DNA from: Gammaproteobacteria bacterium
GTDB taxonomy: Bacteria; Pseudomonadota; Gammaproteobacteria; Enterobacterales; Kangiellaceae
Direction: 5' to 3'
NCBI GenBank assembly: GCA_013373375.1
Contig: JABXHY010000051.1
Location: forward strand, 24,841 to 88,840
DNA length: 64,000 bases
Position numbers and translations under genes: made by a program. The notes under the pieces were generated by a model. That model saw only the letters and a list, made by a program, of their open reading frames with translations, did no database searches and was not told where the DNA came from. Shown here one piece after another: positions 19,422 through 28,794 of this stretch (its first letter is position 1; each line of letters begins with the position of its first letter).

Positions 19422-21611
19422 ATGTTCAAAAAGATACTCTTAAGCACTATATGCTCAGCAGTGCTCGTTGGCTGCGGAAACGAATCGGGCTCTACAGATA
19501 AATCGCAAGTTCAAGATAAAGTTGTTGAATCGACAACGACCGTGGATCTTAAACTTAATCAAAATATTCAATATCCAGAAACTAAACAAGGTAAGGAAAT
19601 TAATGAATATTTTGATATGAAAGTTGCAGATCCTTATCGCTGGCTCGAAGATGACATGAGTGCAGAAACTGCCGAGTGGGTAAAAGCTCAAAACAAAGTC
19701 ACATTTGGTTATTTAGACCAAATTAAATATCGCGACACAATTAAGAATAAGTTAGAAAAGTTATGGAACTACGAAAAAGTGAGCTCTCCATTTAAAGAAG
19801 GAAATTATACTTATTTTTATAAAAACGATGGTTTGCAAAATCAGTATGTCTTATATCGAACCAATGAGAAAGGTGAAACAGAAGTATTCCTGGATCCCAA
19901 TAAATTTAGCGAAGATGGTACTACATCGCTTGCAGGCTTATCATTCTCTGACGATGGTAGCTTGGCAGCTTACCTTATTTCAGAAGGTGGATCAGATTGG
20001 CGTAAAATTATCGTTATCGATGCTGAAACAAAACAGCCCATTGGCGAAACTCTGGTTGATGTAAAATTTTCTGGTGTTGCATGGAAAGGTAATGAAGGAT
20101 TTTTCTACTCCAGTTATGACAAGCCAGAAGGAAGCGAGTTATCAGCAAAAACCGATCAGCATAAACTTTACTATCACAAATTAAATACACCTCAAACTGA
20201 AGACCCTGTTATTTTTGGTGGCACAGAGCAACAGAAGCACAGATACGTTCAAGGTTATGTAAGTGACGATAGCCGATTCCTCTTTATTTTTGCAGCTGTA
20301 TCCACATCAGGCAATAAGTTGTTTATGCTTAACCTTGAAGATAAAGACGCTGAGTTGGTAACCATTCTAGGAGATACTGACTCGGACACTGGTGTTGTTG
20401 ACACTAAAGATAATCAATTGTTTTTCATAACCAACCGAAATGCCCCGAATAAAAAGCTTGTAACAGTCAATGCTTCAAACCCTCAGCCTGACAATTGGAA
20501 AGATTTGATTCCAGAAACTGAACATGTATTAACTCTTACAAAAGGATCCGGCTACTTTTTTGCTGAATACATGGTCGACGCGATTTCAAAAGTTAATCAG
20601 TATGACCATCAAGGTAAACTTGTGCGGGAAGTAACGCTTCCTGGAGTTGGAAGTGTTAGCGGGTTTGGAGGAAAGCAAGAAGACGAAACTTTATACTTCA
20701 CTTTTGCCAATTATAAAACGCCGTCAACTATTTACGCATTTGATCCAAAATCGGGCTCAACCGATATCTATAAAAAGCCCAGTATTGATTTTAATAGCGA
20801 ACAATATGAATCGAAGCAGGTATTTTATACCTCAAAAGACGGTACCAAAATACCGATGATCATCACTTACAAAAAAGACACCAAACTCGACGGAAAGAAT
20901 CCAACAGTTCTTTACGGGTACGGTGGTTTTAATGTCAGCCTAACACCTAGTTTTTCTGTCACTCGAGCTATCTGGATGGAGCTAGGTGGAATTTACGCAG
21001 TCGCTAATTTAAGAGGCGGCGGTGAATACGGCAAAAAGTGGCATAAAGCCGGTACTAAAATGAGTAAGCAAAATGTCTTTGATGACTTTATTGCTGCGGC
21101 TGAGTATTTAATTGAGGAAAAATATACAAGCTCAGAATACTTGGCGATTAACGGTGGTTCAAATGGTGGCTTACTTGTTGGGGCAGCAATGACTCAGCGT
21201 CCTGAGCTATTTAAAGTAGCACTCCCTGCAGTGGGTGTTTTAGATATGCTCCGGTACCACACCTTTACCGCAGGCGCTGGCTGGGCATATGATTACGGCA
21301 CAGCGGAAGACAGCAAAGAAATGTTTGAATACTTAAAAGGTTATTCACCAGTGCATAACGTAAGACCTGGGGTAAATTATCCAGCGACAATGATTACTAC
21401 AGGTGATCACGATGATCGAGTAGTTCCCGCTCACTCGTTTAAATTTGCTGCAGAGTTACAAGCAAAACACAAAGGCCCTAACCCGACATTGATTCGTATT
21501 GAAACAAATGCAGGACACGGCGCGGGTACACCAACCAGCAAACGTATTGAGCAAGCAGCAGATGCTTACGCGTTTACTCTTTATAATATGGGGTTTAAAG
21601 AGTTACCTTAA
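19422..21611 (+). CDS. Prolyl oligopeptidase family (S9A) lipoprotein
   Basis: This protein of about 729 residues is a prolyl oligopeptidase that cleaves short peptides after proline. It has an N-terminal beta-propeller ([11 protein letters not shown] at its start) and a C-terminal alpha/beta-hydrolase domain. The catalytic triad is in NGGSNGGLL (Ser), DHDDRVVP (Asp) and NAGHGAG (His). The start is placed at the ATG at 19422, because it has a TGGGAA ribosome binding site and gives a lipoprotein signal with VGC; an earlier in-frame TTG lacks support. Its 3' end is followed by a strong terminator. Confidence 0.95.
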   Translation: MFKKILLSTICSAVLVGCGNESGSTDKSQVQDKVVESTTTVDLKLNQNIQYPETKQGKEINEYFDMKVADPYRWLEDDMSAETAEWVKAQNKVTFGYLDQIKYRDTIKNKLEKLWNYEKVSSPFKEGNYTYFYKNDGLQNQYVLYRTNEKGETEVFLDPNKFSEDGTTSLAGLSFSDDGSLAAYLISEGGSDWRKIIVIDAETKQPIGETLVDVKFSGVAWKGNEGFFYSSYDKPEGSELSAKTDQHKLYYHKLNTPQTEDPVIFGGTEQQKHRYVQGYVSDDSRFLFIFAAVSTSGNKLFMLNLEDKDAELVTILGDTDSDTGVVDTKDNQLFFITNRNAPNKKLVTVNASNPQPDNWKDLIPETEHVLTLTKGSGYFFAEYMVDAISKVNQYDHQGKLVREVTLPGVGSVSGFGGKQEDETLYFTFANYKTPSTIYAFDPKSGSTDIYKKPSIDFNSEQYESKQVFYTSKDGTKIPMIITYKKDTKLDGKNPTVLYGYGGFNVSLTPSFSVTRAIWMELGGIYAVANLRGGGEYGKKWHKAGTKMSKQNVFDDFIAAAEYLIEEKYTSSEYLAINGGSNGGLLVGAAMTQRPELFKVALPAVGVLDMLRYHTFTAGAGWAYDYGTAEDSKEMFEYLKGYSPVHNVRPGVNYPATMITTGDHDDRVVPAHSFKFAAELQAKHKGPNPTLIRIETNAGHGAGTPTSKRIEQAADAYAFTLYNMGFKELP

Positions 21612-21638
21612 GAGACACTCTCAATACTATTAATCGAA

Positions 21639-21669
21639 CTAAAAAACGGCGCAATGCGCCGTTTTTTAG
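21639..21669. terminator. Bidirectional rho-independent terminator
   Basis: A 14-bp stem (21639-21652 with 21656-21669) with GC core CGGCGC/GCGCCG, an AAT loop, and A6/T6 flanks. It ends the prolyl oligopeptidase transcript and also overlaps the TAA stop of the convergent DUF2244 gene, so the two genes share it. Confidence 0.93.
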
Positions 21670-22166
21670 TCTGACTCCCACCAGCGATTTACGGTTTCCA
21701 GAATGCCTTGCTGACGAATTAACTTTCTAACTTTATTACGCTCTTTCTCAACCAAAAACCCAGCGATCGTCTCTTTATTACTATCATCTGCGAGTGCTAA
21801 TTTCAGTTCTTGCATCGAACTCGAGGGCTTTATTACTTCAAGTGTTGTCTGCTTTCGTTCGAATTCGACTCGCCTTTCCGGCTGATAATGACCTTCAAAT
21901 AACGTAATTTTTTTATCGCCAAATACCAACACTTGTTTCTGCTGAGTACGATAGTTCACTTTTATTAAAAAATACCCCACGAGTGACACTTCAAGACCTG
22001 CAAAAGGTAATACAATCCAAAAACCAACCAATGCCCAGACGATTGCGATTAAAAAAGAGAGAGCCGCAAGTAGCCCTATAAAGGCATACACTTGTTGGCG
22101 TGACGCTGAACAATTTGGTTTTAACGACAGAGTAAATTTTTCATCTTGAAGGCTGTGCTCAATCAT
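21666..22166 (-). CDS. DUF2244 family membrane protein
   Basis: About 166 residues. Two adjacent hydrophobic segments (about residues 25-75) are followed by a soluble C-terminal domain with FGDKKITLFEG, the layout of the DUF2244 family of proteobacterial inner-membrane proteins. The longest frame starts at 22220, but the ATG at 22166 has a GGAG ribosome binding site at good spacing and gives a family-like N-terminus (MIEHSLQDEKFTLSL), so it is preferred. The function is unknown. Its stop lies inside the shared terminator. Confidence 0.82.
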   Translation of the reverse strand: MIEHSLQDEKFTLSLKPNCSASRQQVYAFIGLLAALSFLIAIVWALVGFWIVLPFAGLEVSLVGYFLIKVNYRTQQKQVLVFGDKKITLFEGHYQPERRVEFERKQTTLEVIKPSSSMQELKLALADDSNKETIAGFLVEKERNKVRKLIRQQGILETVNRWWESD

Positions 22167-22359
22167 TACAATCTCCGCTACATTCGCCATCCCCACGACA
22201 CTAATCCTCATTAACACCATAGCATCGTCGAAAAATCACTTTTCGAATAGATTCAAAAAAAGCTTAATTAATGGATACGCCCAAATCTAACTCATGTCAA
22301 AGTTCCCAGTAAGATAGGTTTGACAATATTTACTTTTTCCCTCAAGTTATTTTCAAAGA

Positions 22360-22584
22360 ATGAAACATACCTCTTCAAAAAGACTAGCTATGAATAACTG
22401 GGAAGAAATAACAGACTACTGCCCCTATTGTGGAGAGCCAATTTCGCTACTAATTGACTGCAGCGATCTAAGTCAAAAATACATAGAAGACTGTGAGGTT
22501 TGCTGTCGGCCGATCACTGTAAATATCGTTATCACTCCAGATGGCGCCATCGACTGTACACTTAAGGACGAGAACAGTACTTAA
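22360..22584 (+). CDS. CPXCG-motif cysteine-rich protein
   Basis: This small protein of 64-74 residues has two cysteine pairs, CPYCGE and CEVCCRP, the zinc-knuckle pattern of the CPXCG cysteine-rich family found in many gammaproteobacteria. It ends shortly after an IVITPDGAI block. The ATG at 22390 gives the more usual length; the ATG at 22360 is the longest frame, and neither has a strong ribosome binding site. Function unknown, likely a cytoplasmic metal-binding protein. It stands alone upstream of yaaA, about 117 bases away. Confidence 0.8.
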   Translation: MKHTSSKRLAMNNWEEITDYCPYCGEPISLLIDCSDLSQKYIEDCEVCCRPITVNIVITPDGAIDCTLKDENST

Positions 22585-22701
22585 AAAGAGTATAACTACC
22601 CCTATCCCATCCTCGTAACAATCGATTAAATCTATCAGAAACCGCTCCAGATTGGCTTTAACCAATGATATAATCAGCTGAAATTTAGAGGAGCCTCAGG
22701 C

Positions 22702-23475
22702 ATGATTGCAGTAATATCACCCGCTAAAAATTTAGATTTCGATTCTCCAGTTAAAACCCAAAAATCAACGCAGCCCAAGTTTCTAAATCACTCTGAAGAA
22801 CTCATATCAGAGCTGCAAAAATTAACTCATCAAGACATTGCCAAGTTAATGAAGCTCAGCGATAAATTAGCAGAGCTCAACCTGCACCGATTTCAAGAGT
22901 TCAAAACGCCTTTTACCAGTGATAATGCGAGACAAGCTGTCTTTGCCTTCAATGGTGACGTCTATCAAGGGTTGGATGCTTCCAGTATGACCAGTAAACA
23001 TCTTACTTTTGCGCAAAAACACTTAAGAATCTTGTCTGGACTTTATGGGATTCTCCGTCCTCTTGATTTGATGCAAGCCTATCGACTCGAAATGGGCACC
23101 AAATTTGGCAACAAACGCGGCGCGAATCTGTATGAATTCTGGGGTAATTTATTAAACCAAGCACTCGCCAAAGAGCTCGATAAAACCAGTTATCCTGCAC
23201 TTATCAACTTGGCTTCTAACGAATATTTCAAAGCCGTAAAAGCAAAACAGCTTCCTTTTGAGATTATTACTCCACAATTTAAAGATTTTAAAAATGGTCA
23301 ATATAAGATGATCAGCTTTTTTGCGAAAAAGGCACGTGGGCTGATGGCAAGATATATGATCGATAACGAAATCGACAACCCTAAAGACTTAAAGTCATTT
23401 GATGTTGATGGATATCGGTACGATGCGAAATCAAGTACAGACAATGATTGGGTTTTCTTGCGAAAAGCTCAGTAA
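22702..23475 (+). CDS. yaaA: Peroxide stress protein YaaA
   Basis: This 257-residue protein matches YaaA (DUF328, UPF0246) over its full length. Characteristic parts are the opening [52 protein letters not shown] (about residues 110-135), [11 protein letters not shown] and FDVDGYRYD at the end. In E. coli it lowers intracellular iron during hydrogen peroxide stress and binds DNA; it is OxyR-controlled there. An AGAGGAG ribosome binding site lies before the ATG. No OxyR box was identified here. Confidence 0.96.
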   Translation: MIAVISPAKNLDFDSPVKTQKSTQPKFLNHSEELISELQKLTHQDIAKLMKLSDKLAELNLHRFQEFKTPFTSDNARQAVFAFNGDVYQGLDASSMTSKHLTFAQKHLRILSGLYGILRPLDLMQAYRLEMGTKFGNKRGANLYEFWGNLLNQALAKELDKTSYPALINLASNEYFKAVKAKQLPFEIITPQFKDFKNGQYKMISFFAKKARGLMARYMIDNEIDNPKDLKSFDVDGYRYDAKSSTDNDWVFLRKAQ

Positions 23476-23665
23476 CCTTTGCTACACCAATAGCCAATAG
23501 CCAAAACCCAAATCAACTTCGCCTGCGATTATGCGCACTGAGGACTTAAAGAGAGTTTTGCTCTAATGTGATTGAGCAAATCTCTCAGGCGACTTAGCTA
23601 CCTATTCTGTTTTCAATTACCCATCCGCGCGATATTATAGTCTCATAGCATCAAGGAGGATGATT

Positions 23666-24511
23666 ATGAAACTCGTCGGAAAAGGAATTAGCATATCTCT
23701 GGCACTTATGCCGCTTCTAATCAATGGAACGGAACGTGAACGCCCAGAGTTTTTACTTGCAAAAGAATATCAACCCGGAGAAAAACTCACTGATTTTCTT
23801 ATAAGCGAAAAACTCGACGGCGTGCGCGCCTTTTGGAATGGAGAGTCTTTAATCACTCGCGGCGGAATCAAACTAAATCCACCAAAGTGGTTTACACAAA
23901 ACTTTCCTAGAATGGCATTGGATGGAGAGTTATGGATTGAAAGGGGTAGATTTGAAGAGCTTTCATCCATCGTTCGTCAACATCAGCCAACCGATGAAGA
24001 TTGGCGAAAAATCAGTTATATGGTCTTCGATCTCCCTCGTTCACTAAAGCCATTCCTCGCAAGACATAATGAGCTTTCTATTATGACCGATGAACTGAAT
24101 ATACCTCACTTAAAAACAGTTAGGCACTACACAATACAGTCAAAACAAGAGTTGCAAAAACAATTGGATAAGGTAGTTGCTAACCAAGGTGAAGGATTGA
24201 TGCTTCACCGCAAAGACTCACTGTACCAAGCTCGCCGCAGTTATGATTTACAAAAGTTAAAACCGCATTACGATGCAGAGGCAAAAGTGATTAAACATTT
24301 TGAGGGCGAAGGTAAATACGCGGGTATGCTTGGGTCAATGTTAGTGGAAACAGACTCTGGTATTCAATTTAAAATTGGTAGTGGTTTCGATGTATCAGAA
24401 CGACAAAACCCTCCGCCGGTCGGTTCGGTTATCACTTATAAATATTTTGGATTTACCAATAAAGGCACCCCAAGATTCGCTGTATATTTAAGACGATATG
24501 AAACACTTTAA
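23666..24511 (+). CDS. Periplasmic ATP-dependent DNA ligase (LigE type)
   Basis: About 281 residues. The adenylation-site motif I KLDGVR (Lys49) is followed by motif III (ALDGELW), motif IV (GEGLMLHRKDS) and motif V (LQKLKPHYDAEAKVIK), then a short OB domain. This minimal two-domain layout with an N-terminal signal peptide is the Lig E class, thought to act outside the cytoplasm, for example on incoming DNA or in biofilm matrix. The ATG at 23666 is chosen over 23660 because AGGAGG at 23654-23659 gives a 6-nt spacing. No other competence gene is in the window. Confidence 0.88.
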   Translation: MKLVGKGISISLALMPLLINGTERERPEFLLAKEYQPGEKLTDFLISEKLDGVRAFWNGESLITRGGIKLNPPKWFTQNFPRMALDGELWIERGRFEELSSIVRQHQPTDEDWRKISYMVFDLPRSLKPFLARHNELSIMTDELNIPHLKTVRHYTIQSKQELQKQLDKVVANQGEGLMLHRKDSLYQARRSYDLQKLKPHYDAEAKVIKHFEGEGKYAGMLGSMLVETDSGIQFKIGSGFDVSERQNPPPVGSVITYKYFGFTNKGTPRFAVYLRRYETL

Positions 24512-24542
24512 GCGATACAGTTGAGTAAATACATTTTCAAAT

Positions 24543-25133
24543 TTACTTTAGGTGAGTCAATAAATTGAGTAGCCGATTAATTTTCTGATTACTGAGCTGC
24601 CGGTAGTCAAAATACGGTGTGACAATGTGATAGGGATTTCCAGAGTCATCTGAGCGAAAGAAAAATTCGGCAGTGCGATCCCAGGAATCTAGATCGATTG
24701 ATAACTTTCTCGCCGTCACTAAACCCGAAATAAGCTCAACTTTTTTATTTGATGTGCCTATCGGTTCATCATGATCTGAGTAAAAGAATTCCGAAGCAAT
24801 GGAAGTGTTTTGACGCCTTCTTTCAGGAAAGTGTCCGTCAATATCAGGAAAGAGAATCTGTTCTTGAGAATTTTTTGTCAGCAATCGAGTATCTCGATAA
24901 GATTGCCATGACTCGAAGCTTTGGCCATACAAATCATAGCTAATCTTTGCAAAGCAATTGATGATTTTTTTCCAATGGTTATCACAATGCAATAAAAAAT
25001 GACTCATTGCTTTTTGATCAAGAGCTTGCGTTTTTCTATCGGAGTGAAAATTAAACGCTGTCGGTCGGTGCGGGACAAAAAGCACTAATGACGCAGATTC
25101 AATTCCTACACTCCGACAATTGGAATGAAGCAT
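24543..25133 (-). CDS. Conserved hypothetical protein (possibly DUF6942-like)
   Basis: This 196-residue protein has no signal peptide or membrane segment. The N-terminal part (LVLFVPHRPTAF, then NHWKKIINCFAKI near residue 53) recalls a gammaproteobacterial hypothetical family that I only tentatively call DUF6942. The C-terminal part is rich in Asp, Phe and Arg. The ATG at 25133 shares one base with the TGA of the upstream DUF2750 gene (TGATG), so translation is probably coupled and the products may be functionally linked. Function unknown. Confidence 0.65.
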   Translation of the reverse strand: MLHSNCRSVGIESASLVLFVPHRPTAFNFHSDRKTQALDQKAMSHFLLHCDNHWKKIINCFAKISYDLYGQSFESWQSYRDTRLLTKNSQEQILFPDIDGHFPERRRQNTSIASEFFYSDHDEPIGTSNKKVELISGLVTARKLSIDLDSWDRTAEFFFRSDDSGNPYHIVTPYFDYRQLSNQKINRLLNLLTHLK

Positions 25134-25504
25134 CAATCAGTTTCTAGTAAATCAAGAGACAAGTCTAAAGGCTCTACTTCCTCTCCAATAAGCTCAACAG
25201 TCCAATTAACACCTACAAGCAACCCATCTTTTTGCATTCCCGGAAGCCAGTTGTCAATAAAGTCATCCAACTCAATTGCACGAGGATGATAAACATTCCA
25301 ATCCTCAGTACACGTTTGACTCGCGAATGTTTGGCTCGAAAATACGACTAAAACAGCCCGATTTGGATCTTCTTCTGATTCACACATAGCAAATTCGGCA
25401 TCTTCGTCATCGCTCGTTACAAGCGCCCAAACGAGTCCAGTATTAATGGCATCAGCAAGAAATATTTCATAATTTTTCTCAGGATCCTTCGACAACTCAC
25501 TCAT
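25133..25504 (-). CDS. DUF2750 family protein
   Basis: This acidic 123-residue cytoplasmic protein resembles DUF2750. It has a Trp-Ala-Leu-Val motif near residue 25 (GLVWALVTSDDEDAEFAM), a middle strand VLVVFSSQTFA, and a conserved end of the type WLPGMQKDGLLVGVNW. Such proteins are small alpha/beta proteins of unknown function. It is the first gene of a two-gene leftward operon, its stop overlapping the next start by one base. No regulatory site is visible. Confidence 0.72.
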   Translation of the reverse strand: MSELSKDPEKNYEIFLADAINTGLVWALVTSDDEDAEFAMCESEEDPNRAVLVVFSSQTFASQTCTEDWNVYHPRAIELDDFIDNWLPGMQKDGLLVGVNWTVELIGEEVEPLDLSLDLLETD

Positions 25505-25617
25505 AAAATCAACTTCTACCTATATTGAAAACTGGACTTAATATCTCAACTTTGGAACTAATTTTGACTATACTTGCCTGATAACAGTTAGAGACACATT
25601 AATAATTTGAGGTTCCC

Positions 25618-27780
25618 ATGCGATTCTATCTCACTATTCTGCTTTGTTTAACCCTCTCCAGCGCATTTGCGAAAGAAATCACCTCTGTTTCGGAACTCCC
25701 AGTAGATGCGCGCCCAGCAAGCACGAATTTAAAGAGCTTGCTGTCCCCGGTTGGCTTAGTCGAGCTGCCATCGATTGATGTCAAACAACTAAATGAGAAA
25801 GCTTTGAGTGATAAAGCAGGCACTGGTCCTTATCGATTTGCGGAACCAGTCGAAGATAAATCACTTTGGCAGAATAAAGTCGCATGGCAAGTGGTCGGTG
25901 ACACAGCAGTAATGAAAATCAAATTTGTATCTAACGGCGTGTCATTAAATATTGGTTTAACCAATGTTTTTCTTCCAAAAGGAGCAAAGCTTTTCTTCTA
26001 TACGCCCGATGGAAAGCAAGTCGCCGCTTTTGACGACAGTGATAACAAATCTCATGGGCAACTCTGGAGCCCAGTGTTCGAGGAAAAAGAATTAATCCTG
26101 GAAGTTAACACACCCGCTCAGATGCAAAAGTACACAACTTTTAACATCAAACAGGTATCTCAGGGCTTTCGCTCAGTGAAAGCAACCTCTTTAAAATCTG
26201 GCGACTGTAATATAAATGTCGTTTGTTTCGCAGGAGACGCCTGGCAACAAGAAGCGAGCTCAGTAGCGCGTATCGTAATTAGCGGCTCAGGACTTTGCAC
26301 AGGAACACTTGTCAATAATGTGCTAGAAGATGAAACTCCCTATTTTTTAAGTGCCAACCACTGTGGATTATCGGAGACAATAGCGCCAACGCTTGTGTTT
26401 TATTGGAACTTTGAAGCATCACAATGCAACATGACAACAGACCAAGCAGACGGCTCGTTAAATCAATTTCAAACAGGTTCAACATTTAGAGCTGCACATC
26501 AAGCTTCTGATCTTGCATTAGTTCAGCTCGATACAACACCCGATGCCGGCTTTAATGTATTTTATTCAGGTTGGAGTAATGATCCCGCCGCCCCAACCTC
26601 TGCCGTCGCCATCCATCATCCTAATGGTGACGAAAAGCGCATCAGCTTTGAAAATGACGCTCTCACCATCACCAACTATTCGTCTGACACGACTGTGACA
26701 AATGGTACTCACCTCCGTGTTGGCGCCTGGGACCTAGGGACTACCGAAGGGGGTTCATCTGGCTCCGCCATCTGGAACGCCAATCGACATATCGTCGGCA
26801 CATTACATGGCGGCGCTGCGTCTTGCTCAGCTCCAAATGCTCCAGATTGGTACGGTCGCCTTGCAGTGCAGTGGGATGGTGGTGGAACAGCTGCAACCCA
26901 GTTAAGTGCATGGTTAGATCCCAATGCAACTTCAGCGGTTTCAGTGGATGGACTGGGAGCTTGTACCCGTCCAACAATTGATCTGACTGTTTCAAACTCG
27001 GCACCAGCACTCGGCAGCTCAGTTACCTTCTCTGCGTCAGCAAGTGGAGGTTCAGGTGCTGGATACACCTATCGCTGGGATTTAAATGGCGATGGCGCGG
27101 TCGACGCTACGGGAACAACAGCAGAGTTCACTTATAATTTTTTCTATCGCGACAACATTTACGTATCAGTAAGCGACGGTAGCGGTTGTGTTGAAACTGC
27201 AAGCAGTGCGATCACGGTCACTGAACCTGCAACAGAAATTTTTACTGAAAATGGAAACATCCCATTAAACTGGAACCAACCAAGTGGTTCTGCAGCTGAG
27301 TGGCTCGTAGTTTCAAACGAAGCCTTTGAAGGCTCAGTGTCCTTACGGGCTGGTAACGTTAGCGATAATCAAATCTCCAGTATTCAAACAACCTACGAAT
27401 TTACTGAAGCCTCTGGCAACTTTATTGCTTTCGCGGCAAAAACATCGTCGGAAGAAGGGTTTGATTTCTTAACCTTCTCTATCGATGGTGTTCAACAATT
27501 GTCTCTTTCTGGTATTTCTGACTGGAACACTTATTATTTTGAAGTAACGCCTGGCACGCATACTTTACGTTGGAGTTACGAAAAAGACGAAAGCGTTTCA
27601 GAAGGTTCAGACACTGCATGGATCGATGCCGTTACTGGCATTACTTTAGAGCCAGGCACAAGCACTGGTGGCTCAGGAGGAAGTTCAGGCGGTGGCTCTG
27701 GAGGAGGCTCCATCTCGATTTGGTTATTAACGTTGTTACTTTTCCGTCGATTCGTGAAGTTTCCAATTAAGGAGAAATAA
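25618..27780 (+). CDS. Secreted serine endopeptidase (lysyl-endopeptidase-like) with PKD domain and GlyGly-CTERM tail
   Basis: This 720-residue exported protease begins with a signal peptide (MRFYLTILLCLTLSSAFA). The chymotrypsin-fold domain (about 210-435) shows the triad: His248 in SANHCG, Asp298 in SDLALVQLD, and Ser in EGGSSGSA (about 377-384). A PKD-like domain follows (about 450-535, RWDLNGDGAVDATG), then a jelly-roll-like region. The C-terminus is a Gly/Ser-rich linker, a hydrophobic segment and a basic end, the GlyGly-CTERM sorting signal processed by rhombosortase after type II secretion. Cysteines around the active site suggest disulfides. Followed by a small lipoprotein gene 2 bases downstream. 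Confidence 0.93.
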   Translation: MRFYLTILLCLTLSSAFAKEITSVSELPVDARPASTNLKSLLSPVGLVELPSIDVKQLNEKALSDKAGTGPYRFAEPVEDKSLWQNKVAWQVVGDTAVMKIKFVSNGVSLNIGLTNVFLPKGAKLFFYTPDGKQVAAFDDSDNKSHGQLWSPVFEEKELILEVNTPAQMQKYTTFNIKQVSQGFRSVKATSLKSGDCNINVVCFAGDAWQQEASSVARIVISGSGLCTGTLVNNVLEDETPYFLSANHCGLSETIAPTLVFYWNFEASQCNMTTDQADGSLNQFQTGSTFRAAHQASDLALVQLDTTPDAGFNVFYSGWSNDPAAPTSAVAIHHPNGDEKRISFENDALTITNYSSDTTVTNGTHLRVGAWDLGTTEGGSSGSAIWNANRHIVGTLHGGAASCSAPNAPDWYGRLAVQWDGGGTAATQLSAWLDPNATSAVSVDGLGACTRPTIDLTVSNSAPALGSSVTFSASASGGSGAGYTYRWDLNGDGAVDATGTTAEFTYNFFYRDNIYVSVSDGSGCVETASSAITVTEPATEIFTENGNIPLNWNQPSGSAAEWLVVSNEAFEGSVSLRAGNVSDNQISSIQTTYEFTEASGNFIAFAAKTSSEEGFDFLTFSIDGVQQLSLSGISDWNTYYFEVTPGTHTLRWSYEKDESVSEGSDTAWIDAVTGITLEPGTSTGGSGGSSGGGSGGGSISIWLLTLLLFRRFVKFPIKEK

Positions 27781-27782
27781 TA

Positions 27783-28157
27783 GTGTATAAAATACTGACG
27801 TTATTTATGGTGGTTGCGCTTCTAGTTGGTTGTAAACACACTGAACAACCTAACCTGGCGTCACCACCGTCAGCCAAAGTTAGCGTAAAAGTGTTTCCTC
27901 TTGCCAATAAAATGATGTATCAAAAAACCGATCCTAATTATGTGGCAGAGGTAAACCAGACTTTCGATAATAAAGCCTTGGTTTATGTGAAAATTCGACC
28001 ACGTTATACACACAAGGTTTTAATTAATAATGGCCGCAATGAAACAGAATGGTTTTTTAACGAAGCTGGCTTTGTAGAGCGCGCAGACAAAACCAATTCG
28101 ACTATCTTTAAAATAGAAAAGCCGGAACTAATATCAGATTTATTTTTCAAAAAATAA
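27783..28157 (+). CDS. Small lipoprotein of unknown function
   Basis: This 124-residue protein starts at a GTG preceded by AAGGAG. The N-terminus is a lipoprotein signal with LLVGC (Cys17). The mature part is basic, with a central strand-rich segment (ALVYVKIRPRYTHKVLIN), and matches no family I recognise. It begins 2 bases after the GlyGly-CTERM protease stop and is followed by a terminator, so both genes form one transcription unit. It may be an accessory or inhibitor of the protease, which is inference from position. Confidence 0.75.
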   Translation: MYKILTLFMVVALLVGCKHTEQPNLASPPSAKVSVKVFPLANKMMYQKTDPNYVAEVNQTFDNKALVYVKIRPRYTHKVLINNGRNETEWFFNEAGFVERADKTNSTIFKIEKPELISDLFFKK

Positions 28158-28183
28158 AAAAGGAGCTTCAGCTCCTTTTTTTT
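28156..28183. terminator. Rho-independent terminator, likely bidirectional
   Basis: Stem AGGAGC/GCTCCT (28161-28166 with 28171-28176) with a TTCA loop, five A to the left and seven T to the right. It lies between the small lipoprotein gene and the convergent acylphosphatase gene. Confidence 0.92.
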
Positions 28184-28213
28184 ATTAAAAGGTGATATAT
28201 ACGACTCTGATTT

Positions 28214-28489
28214 TTACGCTGTGATTTCAAACGAGTTAAACGCTTTTTCCACTTCTGACATTTTAAAATCTATATTAGTCACTCTCGAACCTTCTGGCCC
28301 TTGCCTGCACCAGTCGAGTAACTTGTTTAGTTGAGTCTCTTTGCCAACGGCAAGCAATTCAACACGTCCATCGTCAAGATTTCTGACCCAGCCCGTGAGT
28401 TGAAGGTTTTGCGCGACTTTCTGAGTATTGGCTCGATACCACACACCCTGAACTCGCCCGGAAATATATGCGTGTAGTTGTTGATTCAT
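28214..28489 (-). CDS. acyP: Acylphosphatase
   Basis: This 91-residue cytoplasmic enzyme hydrolyses acyl phosphates. The signature ISGRVQGVWYRANTQKVA supplies the catalytic Arg, and the catalytic Asn is in LTGWVRNLDDGRVEL; both are intact. The ATG at 28489 is chosen over an in-frame TTG at 28498. It is single, convergent with the lipoprotein gene. Confidence 0.94.
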   Translation of the reverse strand: MNQQLHAYISGRVQGVWYRANTQKVAQNLQLTGWVRNLDDGRVELLAVGKETQLNKLLDWCRQGPEGSRVTNIDFKMSEVEKAFNSFEITA

Positions 28490-28794
28490 TTGCAACAATT
28501 GGCTCCATTGGCCGAAAAGGTTTTTTAGTAGAATTATGAGTAAACACGTTAATCACCTTTAAGAATAATCTAAATCTGAGCGCTGTAAAACGCCATTTAT
28601 AAATTTAATAATCAATAAACGATACAAATTGATTAATTATTTGAAATCAACTAAGACGGCTTCATTATGTTATACGAAAAGAAGGATGACAGATCCGATG
28701 TCATTGTAAATTTTACAGGTTGTGATCGATATCTCATCGATAAAACAAACCAGTCGACTTTTCACTAGGTGTTTTGTTTAGAGTTTCTAAATTT
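28490..28794. other. Intergenic region between acyP and the DUF3570 operon
   Basis: These 305 very AT-rich bases hold the acyP promoter and the 3' end of the leftward redox operon. A 33-codon ORF (28667-28768, plus strand) is present but has no ribosome binding site. AAACAAA and TTTGTTT near 28745-28780 could form a weak leftward terminator. No clear RNA gene. Confidence 0.4.

Noticed and set aside
26709..27068. 119-codon minus-strand frame opposite the serine protease gene
   Set aside because: It is antisense to the active-site and PKD region of a well-supported gene; no start signal.
28667..28768. 33-codon plus-strand ORF between acyP and the DUF3570 gene
   Set aside because: There is no ribosome binding site and no family resemblance, so it is not called as a gene.
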